A stretch of DNA of 64,000 nucleotides from Girardinichthys multiradiatus (Eukaryota; Chordata; Actinopteri; Cyprinodontiformes; Goodeidae), in contig NC_061808.1 in the NCBI RefSeq assembly GCF_021462225.1, forward strand, positions 26,387,119 to 26,451,118, given 5' to 3'. The notes below the pieces were generated by a model, which was not told where the DNA came from, did no database searches, and saw only the letters and a list, made by a program, of their open reading frames with translations. Below, one piece after another: positions 1 through 8,296 of the stretch. The stretch's first letter is position 1. The number at the start of each line of letters is the position of its first letter. A program made the position numbers and the translations under genes.

Positions 1-2
1 CA

Positions 3-1976
3 GACTGGGATGTGTTCAGGACTACTACCAACAGTCTGGACGAGTACACAGAGGCTGTGACTTCCTACATCAGCTTCTGTGAGGACAACTGTGTACCATC
101 ATGCACCAGGGTGAGTTACAACAACGACAAACCCTGGTTCACAGCTAAACTCAGAAGGTTAAGACTGGATAAGGAAAAGGCCTTCAGGAGTGGGGACAAA
201 GACATATACAGAGAGGCAAAGTACAAGTTTGGCAAGACAGTGAAAGAGGCCAAACGACTGTACTCTGAGAAGCTCCAAAACCAGTTCTCAGCCAACGACT
301 CTGCGTCTGTCTGGAAAGGGCTCAAGCAAATCACCAACTACAAGCCGAAAGCCCCCCACTCCATCAACGACTGACGCCTCGCCAACAACCTGAACGAGTT
401 CTACTGCCGCTTTGAAAGACAAAGGGACAGTCCTGCAACCATCCCCCACGACGCCCCCCAAATGCTGCAGCCACAATCCACCACCCCCATCTCTCCAACC
501 TCAAGAGGGGCCTTGGCACCTCCAACCCCCACCCTGAAGTTCCCCCCCACCAGCCCCCTACCCACGCCGAGGACGGCTCTTTCCATCCAGGAGAGGGACG
601 TAAACAAACTCTTCAGGAGACAGAACCCCCGGAAAGCTGCTGGTCCGGATTCTGTCTCACCAGCCAGCCTGAAGCACTACGCTGATCAGCTGTCTCCAGT
701 CTTCACAGACATTTTTAACACCTCACTGGAGACATGTCACGTGCCAGCCTGCTTCAAGTCCTCCACCATCATCCCTGTTCCCAAGAAGCCAAGGACCACA
801 GGGCTTAATGACTTCAGACCCGTCGCCCTGACCTCTGTGGTGATGAAGTCCTTTGAGCGCCTTGTGCTCTCATACCTAAAAGACATCACCGACCCCCTCC
901 TGGACCTCCTGCAGTTTGCCTACAGAGCCAACAGGTCTGTAGATGATGCAGTCAACCTAGCCCTTCACTTCATCCTCTGGCACCTGGACTCCACAGGAAC
1001 CTATGCCAGGATCCTGTTTGTGGATTTCAGCTCTGCCTTCAACACCATCGTCCCAGCTCTGCTCCAGGAGAAACTCTCCCAGCTGAGTGTGCCCGACTCC
1101 ACCTGTAGGTGGATAACTGACTTCCTGTCTGACAGGAAGCAGCGCGTGAGGCTGGGGAAGCACGTCTCTGACTCCCTGACCATCAGCACCGGTTCCCCCC
1201 AAGGCTGTGTTCTCTCTCCTCTGCTCTTCTCCCTGTACACCAACAGCTGCACCTCCAGTCACCAGTCTGTCAAGCTTCTGAAGTTTGCGGACGACACCAC
1301 CCTGATTGGACTCATCTCTGATGGTGACGAGTCCGCGTACAGACGGGAGGTGGACCATCTGTTGGACTGGTGCAGCCAGAACAACCTTGAGCTCAACGCT
1401 CTAAAGACAGTGGAGATGGTTGTGGACTTCAGGCAGAACCCAGCCCCACCTGCCCCCATCACCCTCTGTGACTCCACAATTGACACTGTGGAATTTTTCC
1501 GCTTCCTGGGAACCATCATCTCCCAGGATCTCAAGTGGGAGCCAAACATCAGCTCCCTCATCAAGAAAGCCCAGCAGAGGATGTTCTCCCTGCGGCAGCT
1601 GAAAAAATTCAACCTGCCAAAGACTATGATGGTGCACTTCTACACAGCCATCATTGAGTCCATCCTCACCTCCTCCATCACCATCTGGTACGCCGCTGCT
1701 ACAGCCAAGGATAAGGGCAGGCTGCAGCGTGTCATTCGGTCTGCTGAGAAGGTGATTGGCTGCAGTCTACTGTCGCTCCAGGAACTGTACACCTCCAGGA
1801 CCCTGAAGCGGGCAGGGAAGATTCTGGCTGATCCCTCCCATCCCGGCCACAGACTCTTTGAAACTCTCCCCTCTGGCAGGAGGCTGCGGTCCATCCGGAC
1901 CAAAACCTCACGCCACAAGAACAGTTTTTTCCCATCTGCCACCAGCCTTGTTAACAAAGCCCGGAAACCACACTGA
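3..1976 (+). CDS. LINE ORF2 C-terminal part: reverse transcriptase, one in-frame stop
   Basis: One frame stays open from 3 to the TGA at 1974-1976, broken only by a TGA at 372-374. After a linker typical of L2/Rex1-like ORF2 proteins comes the reverse-transcriptase domain: the fingers motif RKAAGPDSVSP at about 630-665, motif A FVDFSSAFN with its catalytic Asp codon at 1023-1025, motif B SPQG at 1194-1205, and motif C FADD at 1284-1295, then a thumb and C-terminal region ending ...NKARKPH. The catalytic residues are intact. The endonuclease domain would lie left of the window. The protein would nick target DNA and reverse-transcribe its own RNA at the nick. The single stop could be a CGA-to-TGA CpG transition, which makes this a recent copy. 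It is not a host gene. Confidence 0.9.
372..374 (+). other. Single in-frame TGA interrupting the LINE frame
   Basis: The open stretches on both sides (3-371 and 375-1976) share one frame, and the family-like text continues immediately after the stop (RLANNLNEFYCRF). This is therefore a point nonsense change, not a gene boundary. TGA can arise from CGA by one C-to-T change, the commonest decay route in methylated vertebrate DNA. Confidence 0.75.
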
Positions 1977-2341
1977 CACTCCCCCTTCCCCCCCCCCCCC
2001 CCCCTTTTTTTTTTTTTTTTTTTTGCTGACAGGACACTTGTAACCTGTAACTCTATGCGTTACATTAACGCTCAGCTTGGACTCCTGCTTTACTTACACT
2101 GCCATACTTGCACACTGATCATCTGCACTGTTGTATTGCTCTTGCATCTTATACTGCTCTATACTTACTCTCACTCACTTAAAACTGTGCACATATATTT
2201 ATATTATATTGTAGATATGTTTATACTGTTTAATTTGTATTGTATTGCACTGACTACGCCAAAACAAATTCCTTGTATGTCCAAAAACGTACTTGGCAAT
2301 AAAGCTTTTCTGATTCTGATTCTGATTCTGATTCTGATTCT

Positions 2342-3200
2342 AAAAAGTCTTGTTTAAAGTTTGCCACAAGCCACCTGGGAGACACACCAAACATGTGGAA
2401 GAAGGTGCTCTGGTCAGATGAAACCAAAATCAAACTGTTTGGCCACAATGCAAAACGATATGTTTGGCATAAAAGCAACACAGCTCATCACCATGAACAC
2501 ACCATCCCCACTGTCAAACATGGTGGTGGCAGCATCATGGTTTGGGCCTGCTTTTCATCAGCAGGTACAGGGAAGATTTTCAAAATTAATGGGAAGATGG
2601 ACGGGGCCAAATACTGGACCATTCTGGAAGAAAACCTGTTTGAGTCTGCAAGAGACCTGAGACTGGGACAGAGATTTATCTTCCAACAAGACAATGATCC
2701 AAAACATAAAGCCAAATCTACAATGGAATGGTTCACAAATAAACGTATCCAGGTGTTCGAATGGCCAAGTCAAAGTCCAGACCTGAATCCAATCAAGAAT
2801 CTGTGGAAAGAGCTGAAGACTGCTGCTCATGAACGCTCTCCATCCAACCTCACTGAGCTCCAGCTGTTTTGCAAGGAAGAATGGACAAGAATTTCAGTCT
2901 CGATGTGCAAAACTGATAGAGACATACCCCAAGCAACTTGCAGCTGTAATTGCAGCAAAGGGTGGGGCTACAAAGTATTAACGCAAGGGGGCCGAATAAT
3001 ATTGCACACCCCACTTTTCAGTTTTTTATTTGTTAAAAAAGTTTGACACATCCAATAAATTTCATTCCACTTCACGATTGTGTCACACTTGTTGTTGATT
3101 CTTCACAAAAAATTAGAATTTTATATCTTTATGTTTGAAGCCTAAAATGTGGCAAGAGGTTGAAAAGTTCAAGGGGGCCGAATACTTTCGCAAGGCACTG
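2342..3200 (+). mobile_element. Tc1/mariner element, right half only
   Basis: This segment starts inside transposase coding sequence next to the LINE tail and ends in a terminal inverted repeat at about 3163-3200, reading outward CAGTGCCTTGCGAAAGTATT on the minus strand, followed by a TA at 3201-3202. That terminus is characteristic of a common teleost Tc1 family. The left terminal repeat and the DNA-binding half of the transposase are absent here, apparently separated by the LINE insertion. The element cannot move by itself. Confidence 0.9.
2360..2976 (+). pseudogene. Tc1 transposase C-terminal half; catalytic Glu replaced by Lys
   Basis: The readable frame from 2393 gives the DDE catalytic core: WSDET with the first Asp codon at 2417-2419, FQQDNDPKH with the second Asp, then SPDLNPIKNLW. 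Counting 34 residues after the second Asp lands on the Lys codon at 2795-2797, where Tc1 transposases have the catalytic Glu (usually NPIEN). A GAG-to-AAG change would explain it. A frameshift of about one base near 2895-2905 moves the conserved C-terminus (YPKQLAAVIAAKGGATKY, ending at TAA near 2976) into another frame. The gene is thus truncated, frameshifted and catalytically dead. Confidence 0.85.
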
Positions 3201-3449
3201 TATAAATGCTAACAGGTCTCTCAAGTTGTTTGGGCAGATTGTTGGAGCCTGTGAACAAGCCTGTTTCTAAGCAACCCAGGCTTTTATTTTGTTTACCCAT
3301 AAAACAGCGCGATGCTTGAAATGGAGTCAGAAGGTCTAAAATTTCCTAAATCTAGAAAAGAAAATGATTATGGATAAAGTACCATGCAAAAATATTGCAA
3401 CCTCCTGAACATTTTGTTGCAAATTTTGATATTATTTGGCTTTATATCC

Positions 3450-3745
3450 AAGGCAAATTTATTTCTATACCACATCTTAGTAACAAGACAATTCAAAGTG
3501 CTTTACATGATAAAAAAAAAACATAACAAAAGAAAACACAGAAAAAAGGTACACAGTATTAGCATAATAAAGGAAAGTAAAAAAAAGTTGGACTGCAGAC
3601 TGAAGTTAATGATGTCTCAGTTAATCAAAAGCAACTCTGAACAAACCTTTTTTTAACCTTGATTTAAAAGAACTCAGGTTCAGCATTTTTGCAGTTTTCT
3701 TAAAATTTGTTCCAGATTAGTGAAGCATAAGAACTTAATGATGCT
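3450..3745 (-). mobile_element. Decayed LINE, 3'-terminal piece (first of three)
   Basis: On the minus strand this ends in a LINE-type 3' terminus: text resembling CATGTAAAGCACTTTGAATT, then AATAAATTTGCC. I recognise it as a repeat dispersed in many teleost genomes. The sequence breaks off at 3745 and resumes in register at 6481. The 2.7 kb between is therefore a later insertion. The rest of the LINE lies at 6481-7027 and 7699-7890. Confidence 0.75.
3738..3745. repeat. Left copy of 8-bp target-site duplication (ATGATGCT)
   Basis: This octamer matches ATGATACT at 6473-6480 at 7 of 8 positions. The two flank the inserted hAT-like element, and 8 bp is the hAT superfamily target-site length. Removing 3746-6480 joins AATGATGCT directly to TCTCCATGTT and restores the interrupted LINE. 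Confidence 0.7.
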
Positions 3746-4749
3746 CACGGCTGGTTGTAGGCATGCATATATGAGGGGGCATCATCATGGGTACACATTA
3801 TGTGCATGCGCATGTTTATTGTTGTTTATTAGTGTTTTCTTTATGGGATTGGGGTAAACTGTGTATTACTGTGGAGTTTGCCACACTGCACTGGTTTCCT
3901 CCCAGTTGGGCTTCTTTTGAACATGTTGGGCTGGAAAAAATATGCGGGTTGTTGAAATTTGGGCTGCTTCTCACAGCATTCGTAATGTTTTTAGTAATTA
4001 TTCATATCAAAATGGTTGTCATAGGTGGCAAAAAAGTAAAAACCTGCACATCTCAAAATGTTGTCTCTTTTTACTCATTATTAGCTCATTTATTTTGAAA
4101 AAGAGAATCTGTTGAACATGACATCATCAATAAGGGATGGTCATTGATTAATCAGCTGTCACTGTGAAATTATATTGGTAATTGCCCAAAACGCTGTTAA
4201 GAGTTCATCTAATATATACTGAGGTGCAGCCTTTACTTCGTTAAGGTTTGACTTGATTTTGAGAGACAGCATCATGCTGAACAGGAAAATACAAAAGATG
4301 TCCAGAAAGCTAAAACCAGACCATAACATGCACGGACATTTTTGGCATCCATTGGCAAATTTATTTAGAAAATTAAAATAAAATAAAAACTGGATATAGT
4401 TATGTTTTTATTGCCTCCCTTGGAATTATGATGCAAAATTTGAAAATTAAATAAATCAATGTTTTGCTATGCATCGCAATCAAGAGACTCACTGACTCAG
4501 GTGAGAAAACATTAAACATTATTTGACTTTTTTCTGACAGAGTTGAAACATTACACTAATAATAAACCATTACCAATATCAATATAGCTCACACACTTAC
4601 ATGTACCTCAACTTAAGACCTGCCTTTTCATTTCAAATCACAAACCCACTTTAGGTAGTTAATGTTAACATTGGGTCTATTATTATGCCAATAACATCAA
4701 ACAGGCAGCTTCGGACCATTTTCTTATTTATTCATCATTTTGTGTTTGC

Positions 4750-4805
4750 TGCTCTATATCTTTTAAAGCGGAAGACCACGAGTACGAGTACGGGTGCTCT
4801 ATATC
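4750..4805 (+). repeat. 34-bp LINE 3'-end insertion with perfect 11-bp target-site duplication
   Basis: TGCTCTATATC occurs at 4750-4760 and again, exactly, at 4795-4805. The 34 bases between them (4761-4794) contain AAGCGGAAGAC and CGAGTACGAGTACGGG, matching the 3' terminus of the LINE fragment at 44271-44735 (AAGCGGAAGACGACGAGTAC). This is best read as an extreme 5' truncation during LINE retrotransposition, leaving only the terminal stub. Confidence 0.75.
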
Positions 4806-4970
4806 ACAGAACATATTCAGCCTTCGGCATATATTAGCCTGTAATGTTAACTACCTACAAAAATGATTCTTTAACTGTTGGAGTAGAAATGCTTGCATGA
4901 AAAGAGGTCCTCGAGTTGAAGTGACTTTTACCTACACAGAACAGAGTTTGGCTGGCATGCTGTAATTATA

Positions 4971-5833
4971 CACTGCTCAAACAAATAAAGGGAACACTCA
5001 AATAACACATCCTAGATCTGAATGAATGAAATATTCTCATTGAATACTTTGTTCTGTACAAAGTTGAATGTGCTGACAACAAAATCACACAAAAATCATC
5101 AATGGAAATCAAATTTATTAACCAATGGAGGCCTGGATTTGGAGTCACAGTGTCACGGTGTTGGGCTGTGAGCACAACCCCCATTTGTGGACGTCAGGCC
5201 CTCATACCATCCTCATGGAGTCGGTTTCTAACCGTTTGTGCAGACACATGCACATTTGTGGCCTGCTGGAGGTCATTTTGCAGGACTCTGGTAGTGCTCC
5301 TCCTGTTCCTCCTTGCACAAAGGCGGAGGTAGCGGTCCTGCTGCTGGGTTGTTGCCCTCCTATGGCCTCCTCTACGTCTCCTGGTGTACTGGCCTGTCTC
5401 CTGGTAGCACCTCCAGGCTCTAGACACTACGTTGACAGACACAGCAAACCTTCTTGCCACAGCTCACATTGATGTGCCATCCTGGATGAGCTGCACTACC
5501 TGAGCCACTTGTGTGGGTCGTAGAGTCCGTCTCATGCTACCACGAGTGTGAAAGCACCACCAACATTCAAAAGTGACCAAAACATCAGCCAGAAATCATA
5601 GGTACTGAGAAGTGGTCTGTGGTCCCCACCTGCAGAACCACTCCTTTATTGAGTGTCTTGCTAATCCACAAAGATTTCCCCCTGTTGTCTATTTCATTTG
5701 AACAACAGCATGTGAAATTGATTGTCAATCAGTGTTGCTTCCTAAGAGGACAGTTTGATTTCACAAAAGTTTGATTCACTTGGAGTTATATTGTGTTGTT
5801 TAAGTGTTCTCTTTTTTTTTTTTTTGAGCAGTG
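4971..5833 (-). mobile_element. Tc1-like element (family A), internal deletion derivative with both ends
   Basis: The left end CACTGCTCAAACAAATAAAG and the right end read inward (CACTGCTCAAAAA, then a poly-A stretch and GAGAACA) are inverted repeats. Both are flanked by TA (4969-4970 and 5834-5835), the Tc1 target site. On the minus strand the N-terminal half of the transposase is present, then sequence jumps near 5150 to the 3' non-coding end, deleting the whole DDE core. The element has the structure of a non-autonomous, MITE-like derivative. The same family occurs at 23024-23605, which keeps the opposite half. Confidence 0.85.
5151..5535 (-). pseudogene. Tc1 transposase N-terminal DNA-binding half, two in-frame stops, catalytic core deleted
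   Basis: From an ATG at 5533-5535 the minus strand reads [20 protein letters not shown], then a TGA, then [20 protein letters not shown] and an Arg-rich stretch. This is the paired-like helix-turn-helix region that binds the terminal repeats in Tc1 transposases. A second TGA follows HEDGMRA; the frame continues RPQMGVVLTAQHRD up to the deletion junction near 5150. Both stops sit where family members have Arg and fit CGA-to-TGA transitions. No catalytic Asp or Glu remains, so the product would at most have been a DNA-binding fragment. Confidence 0.85.
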
Positions 5834-6480
5834 TACAATACTGTATGTTTGTTTCTATTATCAACAATTTATTGTGAGAGTTAGTCTACTAGACAGTCAG
5901 AAAAAGGTTTGTAGTCATGCTTTTTCTTTTCTTCTTCAGACTATACCATCAAATTAAGTTAAATGAGTGAAATGGTCTTAATTTGTCCGTTTGGTTGTAT
6001 ATCTCCCTCTCTGTCTCTTCATTAAACCTGACCAACATCGGTCAACAGCTGGATTTCATGCATACAAAACGTGTAGGCAATGCCTTACGTGTGCATGGAT
6101 GCTGATTGGAAGAAAATGTTAGTGTTTTTCAGCAGGTGTGGTGCCAAAATGCCCCCTTCTCCGGCCTTTCTCTAAAGAAACTTCGGGCCAGAAGCCACGT
6201 CATGTTTAAGCAGATAATGTTAAGCATAACATCGTGTACACGGTCAAGAAAATTGAACTTTGTGCGGACATGTCTGGCAGACGTCCACTTTGAGTCCGCG
6301 TGTATGTCTGCAGAGTCAAGTAAGCACGACTATGTTTTGCCCTTAAGTGTAGTAGGAGGAGGGAGAGACAAGGCGGGGGGTTGTGCTTGTGTGATTGAGA
6401 ATTGATTTGAGGGGGCCAGGCATTTGTTTGAGGGGGCATTACCCCTCTTGCCCCTGCGTAAAGACGGCCTCGATGATACT

Positions 6481-7027
6481 TCTCCATGTTTGGTTCGGAT
6501 TCTGGGGATGCAGAGCAGACTTGAACAAGAAGACCGGAGGGGTCCGGAAGGTTGATACAAAAGCAACAAATCTGTATTTTGGTGCTAAGCCATCCAGTGA
6601 ATTATAAACTAACAAAGGATTTCAAAGTCGATTCTCTGAGATACAGGTAGCCAGTCTAAGGACGTTGGAACTGGGATGATGGGCTCTTCTTAGTTTTAGT
6701 GAGGATGCGGGCAGCAGCGTTCTAGATCAGCTGCAGCTGTCTATAATCAATTCAACTAAAGATGAAAGAATGAATGTTGGAAATTGAAATGTTCTTCAGG
6801 CAATAGAAGGCCGACTTTGTAATTGTCTTTAGGTGCCTCTGGAGGTTCAGGTCTTCACGCAGTAAATTATTACCTCAGTTTTGTTTTCATTCAGCTGAAG
6901 AAAATTATGACACATCCACACATTGATTTGTTCTGTGTATCTACCTTGACTGTGAATGCTTGAATGGGTTCATAGTCCCTTGGTGACATTGTAATGTTGA
7001 GCTGTGTGTCATCTTTGTAGTTATGGT
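6481..7027 (-). mobile_element. Decayed LINE, middle piece with reverse-transcriptase motif C
   Basis: Reading the minus strand, YHNYKDDTQ appears at about 7000-7027, followed by [14 protein letters not shown]. It corresponds to the YADDTQ catalytic motif of Jockey-superfamily reverse transcriptases, with Ala replaced by Lys. Downstream text towards 6481 is out of frame in places but follows the same dispersed teleost LINE. The piece is bounded by the hAT-like insertion at 6480 and by another interruption starting near 7028. Confidence 0.75.
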
Positions 7028-7698
7028 AACGGTTGGAGTCATCTATTTTGGTCGTACAGTTGAACATGCGCAGCTCAACAGACATTGCAGCTCTGATGTC
7101 ACTCAAGAATTATAAAACCCGCAGAAAACAAAATTTTGTTGCCATTTCCAGCGTGTCTCACGGGAAGACGCAACAGGGATGCATTTCTGGAGAGACAAAA
7201 GCTCGAAATTACACATTTTGTCCATAAAACTGCTGGTTTGATTTTCATAGACACTAAATGCGCATATGTTTTTCCTTTATTACTATTGTTAGGTAGTCAT
7301 TTTTATCCCCTTTACGTAGAATAGTGCTTGTTAGTTCGGTGAAGGTTTTTTGGACCAGAATAATGGTATATCAGAATTATTTGGCTTCAATAAATCTTCA
7401 TAAATATAATTAAGAGAAGCGTTTGTGTTTATTTTGTGCAAGAGTGATTTATCTGTCAAAACAAGGTCGAAGTTCCCCCACCTTCAGTGAAGCAGTTGAA
7501 AAAACAGTGACATTTTGTGGTTTTGGTTAATAATGTATCAATTATTAGTGATAATAACCATAACCACAACACCAGAGGACATCTCTGATTTCTATTTGTA
7601 AGTAATGGTTTTTGGTTAAGAAATTATTTTCCTGAATTACGATTTTTTTAATTATGATTTTTGATAAATATTAATTAATCAATCATTATAATTCTTAC
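7028..7698. other. About 670-bp insertion of unknown type inside the LINE reverse-transcriptase gene
   Basis: The LINE protein reads AQIIRNNKISY up to about 7699 on one side and YHNYKDDTQ from about 7027 on the other. These are contiguous in the family, so the DNA between is foreign. It is AT-rich and has no convincing terminal repeats. TAAC occurs at both junctions (7027-7030 and 7700-7703) and may be a short target duplication. I found no recognisable coding sequence inside. Confidence 0.5.
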
Positions 7699-7890
7699 AT
7701 AACTTATCTTGTTGTTTCTTATTATCTGAGCTGGGGGGGGGGGATAATGTAGATATTAAATAAGTGTGGCCACAGGATAAAACCTTGGGGAAATCCCACA
7801 TGTGATTTTTTTTGTCAAGTACAAAGTACCTACTAACACAAAAAACTGTCCTTCACATAAGACTCAAACCAGTCAAGTGCTGAACCATAA
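7699..7890 (-). mobile_element. Decayed LINE, 5'-most surviving piece with reverse-transcriptase motif B
   Basis: The minus strand reads SALDWFESYVKD at about 7850-7883, then two stops, then HVGFPQGFILWPHLFNIYI at about 7750-7800, then AQIIRNNKI at about 7705-7730. PQG is reverse-transcriptase motif B and FNIY its usual follow-up. A poly-G tract at 7732-7742 sits within it. The LINE ends abruptly near 7890, consistent with 5' truncation. Confidence 0.75.
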
Positions 7891-7904
7891 AATAAAGCAC
7901 TGCT

Positions 7905-8296
7905 TAAAAAATGTGGCATACATTTGTTTTAGTCCCCTTTATTCTAATACCCCTAATTAAAATCCAGTGTCAATATCCTACACTTGTTATTTGCAGCCCT
8001 AAGTGGGGTCTACACTCTAAATTTAGGAACCAATGGTTTAGATCATTGCACAATCATGTAGTAGAAGGACCCATTTGTTTTTCAAAGGTAAATCAATTGC
8101 AATCCCCTCTTTTTTTTCAGATTTCAGATTACTTGTAAAAGAACTTGGTGTTATTTTTCTTCCACTTTACAACTATGAACTTCTTTATGTTGGTCTACAA
8201 CAAAATATCCTAATACACTATATTTAGTATGCAGTTTTTGGCTTTAATGTAATAAAATGTGTAAAAGTTTTACAAAGTATTTTGTGCAACACTGTT
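7905..8296. mobile_element. Decayed, internally deleted Tc1-like element
   Basis: The left part (GGCATACATTTGTTTTAGTC, then TACCCCTAATTAAAATCCAG) and the right part (CTTCCACTTTACAACTATGA to TTTTGTGCAACACTGT) match the non-coding flanks of a common teleost Tc1 family. No transposase remains, and several hundred bases in the middle appear deleted. Boundaries are approximate. Confidence 0.55.

Larger units (their letters stand above)
1..2341 (+). mobile_element. Non-LTR retrotransposon (L2/CR1/Rex1-like, Jockey superfamily), 5' end cut by window edge
   Basis: A LINE runs in from the left edge. It holds a long reverse-transcriptase frame (separate entry), then a 3' UTR with an unusual homopolymer pair, C at 1988-2004 followed by T at 2005-2024. 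An AATAAA lies at 2298-2303, just before a short tandem tail of TGATTC units (about 2309-2341). A microsatellite-like tail instead of poly(A) is typical of L2/CR1-like LINEs. The junction at about 2342 abuts the middle of a Tc1 transposase gene, so the LINE probably jumped into that Tc1; the left half would lie outside the window. The exact clade is not resolvable by eye. Confidence 0.9.
3746..6472. mobile_element. hAT-like DNA transposon, non-autonomous, containing two nested insertions
   Basis: The ends are imperfect inverted repeats: CACGGCTGGTTGTAGGCA at the left and CGAGGCCGTCTTTACGCA when the right end is reverse-complemented, with roughly two thirds of positions matching. Both ends also carry a GAGGGGGC-type block a little further in. 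An 8-bp target duplication flanks it. No hAT transposase frame is recognisable, so it is a non-autonomous or badly decayed member. It contains a deleted Tc1 (4971-5833) and a 34-bp LINE stub (4761-4794), both of which must be younger. Superfamily assignment rests on target-site length and terminus style. Confidence 0.6.

Noticed and set aside
957..1957. Minus-strand frames up to 133 codons under the LINE
   Set aside because: Shadow frames of the + strand reverse transcriptase, which has all catalytic motifs.
5102..5472. + strand frames of 76 and 115 codons
   Set aside because: Antisense to the Tc1 transposase DNA-binding half on the minus strand.
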